A DNA stretch of 10,051 nucleotides from UBA2040 sp047637535 (lineage in GTDB: Bacteria; Bacteroidota; Bacteroidia; Flavobacteriales_D; Crocinitomicaceae): the NCBI GenBank assembly GCA_047637535.1, contig JBLIKY010000077.1, positions 1-10,051 of the forward strand, written 5' to 3'. The notes beneath the pieces are model-generated. The model was given only the letters and a program-made list of their open reading frames with translations. It was not told the origin of the DNA and made no database searches. Of this stretch, positions 1 through 4,980 are shown piece after piece. Numbering within the stretch: the first letter of the stretch is position 1; each line of letters opens with the position of its first letter. The position numbers and the translations under genes were made by a program.

Positions 1-285
1 ACGGGTAACGACGGCTTAAACGTTAAAGAAATGCTCGAGAATGGAGCCGTTGTTATTGATGTTAGGTCAAGAGGAGAGTTTCAAGGAGGTCACGTAGCGG
101 GTTCGAAAAACATACCCTTACAAGAGATTGAGTCTAAGTTAGACGAAATCAAAAAAATGAACAAGGCAATAGTTTTGTGCTGTGCAAGCGGCGCAAGAAG
201 TGGTCAAGCGACTAGATTCTTAAAAAGCAAGGATGTTGTTTGCATTAATGGTGGGGGCTGGACTAGGGTGCAAAGACAGTTTTGA
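1..285 (+). CDS. Rhodanese-like domain protein, 5' end cut by the window edge
   Basis: The reading frame is open from base 1 to the TGA at 283-285 and gives 94 visible residues. An ATG at 31 lies inside the fold, so the true start is probably before the window. The frame shows a single rhodanese domain: an early VIDVRSRGEF segment, then GHVAGSKNIPL, then the active-site loop CASGARS. This loop fits the family pattern CxxGxRS, with the catalytic cysteine encoded at 181-183 and preceded by a second cysteine. The domain ends with a glycine-rich INGGGW turn. Members of this family carry a persulfide on the active cysteine and move sulfane sulfur to acceptors such as thiols or cyanide. No signal peptide is visible, but the N-terminus is missing. 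A role in sulfur transfer is inferred from the family; the acceptor is unknown. Confidence 0.85.
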   Translation, partial: TGNDGLNVKEMLENGAVVIDVRSRGEFQGGHVAGSKNIPLQEIESKLDEIKKMNKAIVLCCASGARSGQATRFLKSKDVVCINGGGWTRVQRQF

Positions 286-307
286 GTGTGGGTATTGTGT
301 TTTGAGG

Positions 308-389
308 GTGAACAGGTTGAAAACCTCCTTTCTCAAGTAATTTAGTTCAGGATAAAAACCCTCCGCACTCCTCACTGTTGCTCACACTG
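308..389. repeat. 82-bp imperfect direct repeat, copy A
   Basis: This stretch begins gtgaacaggtt and ends ctgttgctcacactg. It matches copy B at 416-497 without gaps, with about 15 differences in 82 positions by eye (roughly 82% identity). The start-to-start distance is 108 bp. The starting gtgaacag and the ending ctgttgctcac are loosely inverted relative to each other. No reading frame runs through it. It may be a decayed duplication or a small interspersed element; which one cannot be told from one locus. Confidence 0.7.
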
Positions 390-416
390 TTTTTAAGAGC
401 GGGGAACAGTGCGGAG
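361..416. repeat. Inverted repeat at the junction of the two direct repeats
   Basis: The arms ctccgcact (361-369) and agtgcggag (408-416) are perfect complements of 9 bp. An alternative inner pairing joins cactgtt (373-379) with aacagtg (405-411). No T-tract follows on either strand, so it does not look like an intrinsic terminator. The right arm runs into the first base of repeat copy B. Confidence 0.5.
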
Positions 417-497
417 TGAACAGGTTAGAAGTCTCACTTCTTCAACAATTTAATTCAGGATAAATACCCTCGGCACTCCAAACTGTTGCTCACACTG
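416..497. repeat. 82-bp imperfect direct repeat, copy B
   Basis: Second copy of the repeat at 308-389, with the same length and no gaps. Conserved blocks include the first 11 bases, the segment ttcaggataaa near the middle, and the last 15 bases. The sequence after the copies differs: copy A runs into the inverted repeat arm agtgcggag, copy B into the long hairpin at 498-548. Confidence 0.7.
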
Positions 498-548
498 CCT
501 TTTAGGGATTACTCGTTCCGCTTTGCTACACTCGTGATCCCTAAAAGG
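498..548 (+). repeat. Long-stem hairpin in the intergenic region
   Basis: The arms ccttttagggat (498-509) and atccctaaaagg (537-548) pair perfectly over 12 bp. The stem extends by one T-G pair and two more pairs to about 15 bp, around a 21-base loop. The T-G pair is a stable wobble only in a plus-strand transcript, which weakly favours that strand. No T-tract follows the right arm, so a terminator is unlikely. It resembles the REP-like intergenic palindromes seen in many bacterial genomes, but that is an inference. Confidence 0.6.
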
Positions 549-557
549 GTGTTCCTT

Positions 558-580
558 GCAACAATTGCATGAACCCTTTT
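558..580. repeat. Left arm of a 23-bp inverted repeat
   Basis: This arm is the reverse complement of 672-694 with two mismatches in 23 positions. The shared core is atgaaccctttt. It ends in a short stretch (cgcttcgctc) that is self-similar to the loop of the hairpin at 498-548. The partner arm overlaps both a terminator hairpin and the start of the tRNA-Ser remnant, so the left arm may be an inverted copy of that junction. Confidence 0.55.
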
Positions 581-646
581 CGCTTCGCTCAGGTTTTTTC
601 ACGTATAAAAACTCACTCAAGCGTGGCTTGGCTCGATTTTACACAT

Positions 647-680
647 AAAAAAACCCTTTTGGACATAGTCCAAAAGGGTT
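647..680 (-). terminator. Intrinsic terminator, minus strand, downstream of the tRNA-Ser remnant
   Basis: The arms aacccttttggac (652-664) and gtccaaaagggtt (668-680) form a perfect 13-bp stem with the three-base loop ata. Read on the minus strand, the stem is followed by a run of T from the A-tract at 647-653. It lies just past the 3' end of the broken tRNA-Ser copy, as the terminator at 799-832 lies past the intact tRNA-Ser. Confidence 0.75.
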
Positions 681-694
681 CATACAATTATTGC
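672..694. repeat. Right arm of a 23-bp inverted repeat
   Basis: Partner of 558-580, with 21 of 23 positions complementary. Its first nine bases belong to the right arm of the terminator stem. Its last bases run into the acceptor end of the tRNA-Ser remnant. Confidence 0.55.
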
Positions 695-771
695 GGAGAG
701 AGAGGGATTACCTCCACTACGTTACGGTGCTTTCGTCGCGATTATCAATCGCGTCTCAGGTCGAACCCTCG
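693..771 (-). pseudogene. tRNA-Ser remnant with an interrupted T-arm
   Basis: Bases 693-709 (gcggagagagagggatt) are identical to 834-850, the 3' end of the intact tRNA-Ser on the minus strand. Bases 762-771 (cgaaccctcg) are identical to 851-860, the next ten bases of the intact gene. Between them this copy carries an extra 52 bp (710-761). Read on the minus strand, the extra DNA sits inside the T-loop after TTCGA. It contains a perfect 7-bp hairpin, cgcgatt with aatcgcg around a three-base loop (739-755), and its ends acct and aggt are complementary. The variable arm, anticodon arm and D-arm of the serine tRNA are not recognisable upstream. It cannot be a normal tRNA. It may be a decayed duplicate, an attachment-site scar, or a structured RNA derived from the tRNA. 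Confidence 0.55.
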
Positions 772-798
772 GTTTCTCATCTCCACTCTCTTAACCAC

Positions 799-832
799 AA
801 AAAAAGGCTAGACTTTCGTCTAACCTTTTTTT
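799..832 (-). terminator. Intrinsic terminator of tRNA-Ser
   Basis: The arms aggctagac (805-813) and gtctaacct (818-826) form a 9-bp stem with the loop tttc, or gaaa on the minus strand. One position is a C-A mismatch on the plus strand but a G-U wobble in a minus-strand transcript. This shows that the hairpin works on the minus strand. A-runs on the left and T-runs on the right extend the stem and supply the U-tract after it. It starts two bases past the tRNA-Ser 3' end. Confidence 0.8.
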
Positions 833-834
833 AG

Positions 835-921
835 CGGAGAGAGAGGGATTCGAACCCTCGATACAGTTGCCCGTATACATGCTTTCCAGGCATGCTCTTT
901 CAACCGCTCAGACACCTCTCC
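835..921 (-). tRNA. tRNA-Ser (anticodon GGA)
   Basis: The minus strand folds into a complete 87-nt class II tRNA. The acceptor stem GGAGAGG pairs with TCTCTCC, with one G-T pair and discriminator G. The D-arm has the TCT/AGA stem with GG in the loop. The anticodon stem CATGC/GCATG encloses the loop CTGGAAA, giving anticodon GGA, which reads UCC and UCU. A long variable arm (ATAC/GTAT) follows, as expected for serine. The T-arm is GAGGG-TTCGAAT-CCCTC. No CCA is encoded at the 3' end, so it must be added after transcription. A Bacteroidota-type -7 element lies 16 bp upstream and a terminator follows directly downstream. Confidence 0.97.
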
Positions 922-936
922 GTTTTTAATGGTCGA

Positions 937-944
937 CAAAAATA
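937..944 (-). promoter_or_regulatory. Putative -7 promoter element for tRNA-Ser
   Basis: On the minus strand this reads TATTTTTG, a match to the Bacteroidota -7 consensus TAnnTTTG. It would place a transcript start about 10-13 bases before the mature tRNA 5' end. No TTG sits at the usual -33 distance, so the call rests on the -7 box and position only. Confidence 0.4.
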
Positions 945-973
945 GTTATTTTTTGTGGCTAATGAATTTTATC

Positions 974-989
974 TCAAGATTTATCTTGA
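974..989. repeat. Small palindrome after ansA
   Basis: The arms tcaagat (974-980) and atcttga (983-989) are perfect complements with a two-base gap, 7 bp past the ansA stop codon. No T-tract follows on the minus strand, so it is a weak terminator candidate at best. Transcription of ansA may read through into tRNA-Ser. Confidence 0.35.
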
Positions 990-996
990 TCCAAGC

Positions 997-2025
997 TTAA
1001 ATTTGCATTTCACCCCGCAGGTTTTGCTGCAGGAGGTCAACTACTTTTTCTCTGTTTTTGTATTTCCCGAGAAGGTACATGAGTTTGGCTAGTGCGCTTT
1101 CTGTTGTCATGTCCCGCCCGCTTATTACTCCGGATTTATTGAAGAAGGAACTGGTTTCGTACTTGCCTTGTTGGACGCTTCCTGACGAACATTGAGTGAT
1201 GTTTAATACCACACCGCCTTGCCCGATAAAATCTTTGATCTTTTTTTGCAGCTTGGGGTCGCTCGGGGCGTTACCCGCACCGTAGGTCTCAATAACTATC
1301 GCTTTGACTTTTTCAATATCAAACAAGCTTGAATAAATCTCTATGTCAATGCCTGTAAACATTTTAAGAAGGGCTACTCGAGTATCAAAATCGGTAAATA
1401 ATTTAAATTCTTCAATCGGTTCAGTATACAATGGATTTGTGTAGTCAATATCCACTCCAGCAACGGCTAATTCGGGAAAGTTTGGCGATTGAAAGGCCTC
1501 AAATTGATTGGCTGAAACCTTACTGCAACGATTTCCTCTATACAAAGAGTATTCAAAATAAACTCCAACCTCCTTTATTCTGGGTTCACCCGATTCGTCC
1601 TTTGCGGCGGCAATTTCGATTGAGGTTATTAGGTTTTCTTTTCCGTCTGTACGTATGGTTCCAATGGGCAATTGTGAACCTGTAAAGATGACGGGTTTGT
1701 TCAAGTTTTCAAGCATAAAGCTCAAACCGGAAGCGGTGTATGCCATGGTGTCTGAACCGTGTAAAACCACAAAACCGTCGTATTTGTTATAATTTTCCTC
1801 AATAATAAAGGCCAATTTCTTCCAATAGGTCGGATTCATCTCGGAAGAGTCAACCGGAACAGGAAACGAAATACAAGCAAGATTTATGTTTAATCGGCCC
1901 AACTCGGGAACGTGTGCGTCAATATGATTAAAATCAAAACTTCTTAACTCAGCGGTTTTTGGATCTTTTATCATTCCGATGGTTCCACCGGTGTAGATCA
2001 GTAAGATATTTGGATTTTCACTCAT
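997..2025 (-). CDS. ansA: Type I (cytoplasmic) L-asparaginase
   Basis: Hydrolyses L-asparagine to aspartate and ammonia. The 342-residue product is close to the length of E. coli AnsA and shares its landmarks: YTGGTIGM at 11-18, where T15 matches the nucleophilic threonine; HGSDTMAYTAS at 89-99, with the D92-T93 pair; TGSQLP at 115-120; LYRGNR at 161-166; YGAGNAP at 248-254; and the C-terminal NLRGE that ends many AnsA proteins. There is no signal peptide, which fits the cytoplasmic type I enzyme rather than the periplasmic type II. An in-frame ATG at 2094 lies within tatD and would add 23 unrelated residues. The start at 2025 gives the family N-terminus directly before the first strand and leaves a 13-bp gap after the tatD stop. 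It is the last gene of the galE-porT-tatD-ansA set. Confidence 0.95.
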   Translation of the reverse strand: MSENPNILLIYTGGTIGMIKDPKTAELRSFDFNHIDAHVPELGRLNINLACISFPVPVDSSEMNPTYWKKLAFIIEENYNKYDGFVVLHGSDTMAYTASGLSFMLENLNKPVIFTGSQLPIGTIRTDGKENLITSIEIAAAKDESGEPRIKEVGVYFEYSLYRGNRCSKVSANQFEAFQSPNFPELAVAGVDIDYTNPLYTEPIEEFKLFTDFDTRVALLKMFTGIDIEIYSSLFDIEKVKAIVIETYGAGNAPSDPKLQKKIKDFIGQGGVVLNITQCSSGSVQQGKYETSSFFNKSGVISGRDMTTESALAKLMYLLGKYKNREKVVDLLQQNLRGEMQI

Positions 2026-2038
2026 TGAAAATTTTCTT

Positions 2039-2812
2039 TTAAATGTTCTTAAAAAGCAATCTTGCGTTTGCTGTAGTGATTTCGGACAACTCATCCAACT
2101 TCACCCCATGGATATCGGCTAATTTTTCTGCCGTATGCACCATGTATGCACTTTCATTTCTTTTACCGCGATAAGGAACAGGGCTCAAATAGGGAGCGTC
2201 CGTTTCCAGAATCAACTTGTCGAGGGGTACGTCGCATAAAACTTCGTGCATGGCCGCTTTCTTGTAGGTAGCTACACCACCAATTCCCATCATGAAGTTT
2301 TGGTAAGAAAGAACTTTCTTCGCTTGGTCTAGATCCCCGGTGAAACAATGAAAAACGCCACTTAATCTATCGTCATGACAGCGGTCTAGCACTTCGAATA
2401 TTTCATCAAAAGCATCTCTGGCGTGAATAACGATTGGTAACCCCGTTTCTTTAGCCCATTTTATTTGCTCTTCAAAAGCAGAAACTTGTATTCCCAAAGT
2501 CGACTTGTCCCAGTAAAGGTCAATACCAATTTCACCCACTGCACAAACGTTCTTTCGTGATAAATAGGGCTTTAAAGTTAGTAATTCTTCTTCCCAATTT
2601 TCTTTCACGCTGCAAGGATGTAAACCAACCATGGGCTGGCAAACCTTTGGGTAATCATCCGCCATTTTAAAGACAGCGTCCATCGTTGATGAGTCAATGT
2701 TTGGGAGTAAGAACTGACTAACCCCATTTTTTATCGCACGATCAATAACTTCTTTACGGTCCTCGTCAAACTGATTAAGATACAGGTGTGTATGCGTGTC
2801 TATCCAATTCAT
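2039..2812 (-). CDS. TatD family metal-dependent hydrolase (DNase)
   Basis: A 257-residue full-length TatD-type TIM-barrel hydrolase. The metal ligands are all in place: H7 and H9 in WIDTHTHL, E94 in VGEIGIDLYW, H130 in IVIHARDA, H155 in GVFHCFTG, and D205 in ILETDAPYLSP. The GLHP motif at 63-66 and PYRGKRNE at 213-220 are also family signatures. Members studied in other bacteria are Mg-dependent 3'-5' exonucleases linked to DNA repair, and some act on D-aminoacyl-tRNA or other substrates. The exact substrate here is unknown, so no paralog symbol is assigned. It is predicted to be cytoplasmic, with no signal peptide. Its ATG shares one base with the stop of the upstream porT-like gene (TAATG), suggesting translational coupling. 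ansA follows after 13 bp. Confidence 0.95.
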   Translation of the reverse strand: MNWIDTHTHLYLNQFDEDRKEVIDRAIKNGVSQFLLPNIDSSTMDAVFKMADDYPKVCQPMVGLHPCSVKENWEEELLTLKPYLSRKNVCAVGEIGIDLYWDKSTLGIQVSAFEEQIKWAKETGLPIVIHARDAFDEIFEVLDRCHDDRLSGVFHCFTGDLDQAKKVLSYQNFMMGIGGVATYKKAAMHEVLCDVPLDKLILETDAPYLSPVPYRGKRNESAYMVHTAEKLADIHGVKLDELSEITTANARLLFKNI

Positions 2813-3549
2813 TAATAAAGAGAAATGCTGATTCCCATTCTTACAACAGACACTTGTGTGCTTGTAGGATTGGTGAATAATTTTGAAAGTCCGTACTCGC
2901 CAAAAAGCGAGTAGTTTCTTAAACCTAAACGAACATGTACCGCATAATTCAAAGGGTTCAAATCCGGAAATTGATAGTCTTTTATTACCGTTTTTCCCGT
3001 TGGGGTAATCAGTTTTGTTTTGTTAAATACTTGGGCATTGTAGCCAATTTTACCGCCCAAATGGATCTTAAAATGCCTCCAACTTTCTTTTCTGAATCTC
3101 ATTTCAATCGGCACATAAAAGGTGTTGTATTTTAAAGAAGAAAATGTATTACTATTCGTGAAATGGTACTCTGTACTTTCTTTGTTCGTCACAAAGGCAT
3201 TGTTATGGTGCAGGGCTACATGTTTAAATCCCAATCCCCAACCAAATGCTACGGTATTTCCTTTTGTTAATGGAACATCAAACATAAAATTGGTGCCGAA
3301 TCCTATCGACGTTGGCTTGATTTCAAAAATGGCGAGGTCTCCGATAAAGTCGTTGTATGTAATGTCAAAAATAAGTCGGTCGTACTTTCTTACTTTATCC
3401 ACTGTCGCTGGTCTAATGCCAGTGAAAAACCAACCGGTACCCGGTCTAAATCGCGAAATGTTTTTCGACGATTTGCTGTCGTATTGCGCAAACACTTGAG
3501 AACTACTCAAAGCGACAAAAAGAAAAATGAGTATTAGTTTATTAGACAT
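2812..3549 (-). CDS. PorT-family outer-membrane beta-barrel protein
   Basis: The 245-residue product starts with a clear signal peptide (MSNKLILIFLFVALSS, likely cut after VFA near residue 22). It then alternates polar and hydrophobic residues in short strands, as outer-membrane barrels do, and ends in ISISLY, an aromatic C-terminal residue typical of barrels recognised by the BAM machinery. Segments such as DRLIFDITYNDFIG and the glycine-rich GWGLGFKH recall the PorT/OMP_b-brl_2 group. PorT itself is a type IX secretion component in Porphyromonas, but most proteins of this group are uncharacterised and no other secretion genes lie nearby, so the symbol is withheld. The ATG at 3549 is chosen over an upstream TTG at 3558. 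It overlaps the last 8 bases of galE. The stop shares one base with the tatD start. Confidence 0.75.
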   Translation of the reverse strand: MSNKLILIFLFVALSSSQVFAQYDSKSSKNISRFRPGTGWFFTGIRPATVDKVRKYDRLIFDITYNDFIGDLAIFEIKPTSIGFGTNFMFDVPLTKGNTVAFGWGLGFKHVALHHNNAFVTNKESTEYHFTNSNTFSSLKYNTFYVPIEMRFRKESWRHFKIHLGGKIGYNAQVFNKTKLITPTGKTVIKDYQFPDLNPLNYAVHVRLGLRNYSLFGEYGLSKLFTNPTSTQVSVVRMGISISLY

Positions 3550-4579
3550 TTTTAGCAAGATTTTGTTCCCATTTCCAAGCCGATGAAATGGCAGATTTTA
3601 AATCGTGTTTTGCTTCCCAGTTAAGAAGATTTTTTGCCTTGGCGGCATTGGCGTAGATCGCTTCAACATCCCCAGGTCGTCTTGCGCCAATCTTATAGTT
3701 CAATTTAACGCCTGTAACTTGTTCAAACGTCTTAATCGCCTGCAAAACACTTGTTCCGTTTCCTGTACCAATATTTATAGCCTCAAAAAAGCCTTTCTTC
3801 GAACTCAAAGCAAAATCACAAGCGGCAACGTGAGCATCAGCCAAATCGACAACATGTATGTAGTCACGCACGCAAGTGCCGTCTTCTGTTTCATAGTCAT
3901 CACCAAATACAGTCAGCTGATCCAACTTCCCGATTGCAGTTTGGGTAATGTATGGAAGCAAGTTATTAGGCGTTCCCAATGGCAATTCTCCTATTAAAGC
4001 AGAATCATGAGCGCCGATTGGATTAAAGTAACGTAGACAAACCACTTTAGCATTTTGATTGGCTTTTGAGTAATCGTTGAGGATTTGTTCGCACATTATT
4101 TTAGTTTCACCGTATGGCGAACTAGCTTTCATGATTTCATTTTCTTCAGACACTATTTTTGTGTCTTTTGGTTCACCATAAACCGTGCAAGAAGAAGAGA
4201 ATACGATGTTTTTCACATCGTATTTTTCAGCGTATGCAAGGACATTCAAAAGTGATGATAAATTGTTTTGGTAGTACTTTAAAGGTTCGGCTACACTCTC
4301 TCCAACCGCTTTATAAGCAGCGAAATGAATGATTGCATCAAATTTAAACTTGTCAAAAAGTAGGTCAAGGTTGACTTGTAAACTACAATCAAGTCTATAG
4401 TGAATGATGTCCTTTTTAGTAATGGTTTCGAGATTATCGATAACGCTGTTTTTCGCGTTTCTTAAATCATCTAGGATAACAGGAGTATAACCAATATTGC
4501 AAAGTGCGGCTACGGTGTGTGAACCAATATAACCAGCTCCCCCCGTTACCAAAATGAATTTTTCTGTTTCCATGTGCAT
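3542..4579 (-). CDS. galE: UDP-glucose 4-epimerase
   Basis: Interconverts UDP-glucose and UDP-galactose, supplying galactose for surface polysaccharides and the Leloir pathway. It is an extended short-chain dehydrogenase. Numbering from the ATG at 4573: the NAD-binding GGAGYIG at 11-17, HFAAYKAVGES at 83-93, the catalytic serine region FSSSCTVYG at 125-133, the catalytic pair Y154 and K158 in YGETK, the RYFNPIGAH signature at 181-189, VRDYIHVVDLADAH at 235-248, and NIGTGNGTSV at 267-276. The length (343-345 residues) matches E. coli GalE (338). Two ATGs, at 4579 and 4573, are possible starts and neither has a clear ribosome binding site. A promoter-like box ends at 4580, so the shorter form may be the real one. 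It is the first gene of the set running through porT-like, tatD and ansA. Confidence 0.95.
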   Translation of the reverse strand: MHMETEKFILVTGGAGYIGSHTVAALCNIGYTPVILDDLRNAKNSVIDNLETITKKDIIHYRLDCSLQVNLDLLFDKFKFDAIIHFAAYKAVGESVAEPLKYYQNNLSSLLNVLAYAEKYDVKNIVFSSSCTVYGEPKDTKIVSEENEIMKASSPYGETKIMCEQILNDYSKANQNAKVVCLRYFNPIGAHDSALIGELPLGTPNNLLPYITQTAIGKLDQLTVFGDDYETEDGTCVRDYIHVVDLADAHVAACDFALSSKKGFFEAINIGTGNGTSVLQAIKTFEQVTGVKLNYKIGARRPGDVEAIYANAAKAKNLLNWEAKHDLKSAISSAWKWEQNLAKNV

Positions 4580-4613
4580 CAAAGATAAGGTTTTTGTAAA
4601 TCTTTAAGAGCAA
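4580..4613 (-). promoter_or_regulatory. Putative promoter for the galE operon
   Basis: On the minus strand, TTG (4613-4611) is followed after 23 bases by TATCTTTG (4587-4580), which matches the Bacteroidota -7 consensus TAnnTTTG. The box ends one base before the first galE ATG. Transcription would therefore start almost at the start codons, giving a leaderless or nearly leaderless mRNA. Confidence 0.5.
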
Positions 4614-4652
4614 AACCATCGTAAGGATAAATAATTCGATTATTTTTCGGGA

Positions 4653-4838
4653 ATGACTGAGAGACCGAACATAAATATTAAGAAATATCAGACCAAAAAA
4701 ATTGGTTACGGCTATTTGGCCAAGTTCCTAATTTACGGCACCATTTTGCTCGGTTTGTTTTTCTGGTATAAGTATAAGAAAGGCAAAGTCAAGGAATCAG
4801 AACAAGTCGAGATTAGAAATATTAGAATTGAGGAGTAG
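4653..4838 (+). CDS. Small single-pass membrane protein of unknown function
   Basis: A 61-residue product that I do not recognise. It has a basic, polar N-terminal part of about 20 residues (several lysines), one hydrophobic segment at about residues 21-39 (YLAKFLIYGTILLGLFFWY), and a charged tail that begins with a lysine-rich stretch (KYKKGK) and ends in acidic residues (IRIEE). The hydrophobic segment lacks a signal-peptidase site and is flanked by lysines on both sides, so it is more likely a membrane anchor than a cleaved signal. It starts 74 bp from galE on the opposite strand, so the two diverge. Coding is supported by the clean division into charged-hydrophobic-charged parts and by the lack of a better gene in this gap, but the frame is short. 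Confidence 0.6.
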   Translation: MTERPNINIKKYQTKKIGYGYLAKFLIYGTILLGLFFWYKYKKGKVKESEQVEIRNIRIEE

Positions 4839-4839
4839 G

Positions 4840-4884
4840 GATTAGTTAGTTAGAGATTAGCTGTTAGTTGATTAGAATTTAGCT
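4840..4884. repeat. Three GATTAG-led units at 15-bp spacing
   Basis: The hexamer gattag occurs at 4840, 4855 and 4870, exactly 15 bp apart. Each copy is followed by related A/T-rich DNA that again contains ttag. A further gattag lies at 4811 inside the end of the preceding gene. This looks like a short imperfect tandem repeat starting right after that gene's stop codon. Confidence 0.45.
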
Positions 4885-4980
4885 TGGTAAAAGTGAATTA
4901 ATGAAAATCAGCATCAAACCTTCTAGTTTTTGAACTGATGCCCTTTGCTCTAAAGATTCTTAATTAATTTTAAAATACAA

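Noticed and set aside
308..497. Direct repeats considered as a CRISPR array.
   Set aside because: There are only two copies, too long (82 bp) and only about 82% identical, with no regular spacers and no cas genes.
569..811. An 80-residue plus-strand open frame in the gap before tRNA-Ser.
   Set aside because: It runs through a terminator hairpin, the tRNA-Ser remnant and a second terminator. Its product shows no domain or signal, so it is a chance frame.
647..921. Region considered as a tmRNA-like gene because of the T-loop near a structured insert.
   Set aside because: No tag-peptide reading frame or tmRNA acceptor pairing is visible, and the matching parts are identical to tRNA-Ser instead.
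2026..2094. Longer asparaginase starting at the ATG at 2094.
   Set aside because: The added 23 residues lie over tatD coding sequence and do not resemble the AnsA N-terminus; the ATG at 2025 fits the family.
3550..3558. TTG start three codons upstream for the PorT-like protein.
   Set aside because: A good ATG at 3549 begins a standard signal peptide; TTG is unlikely to be preferred.
3605..3997. A 130-residue frame antisense to galE, and similar frames antisense to ansA, ppk1, the hydrolase and the glycosyltransferase.
   Set aside because: All lie opposite strongly supported genes and have no recognisable domains; they reflect codon structure of the real strand.
4911..4941. Possible hairpin gcatca/tgatgc before the DUF2141 gene.
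   Set aside because: Only six pairs with a long loop and no T-tract; too weak to call a terminator or regulatory element.
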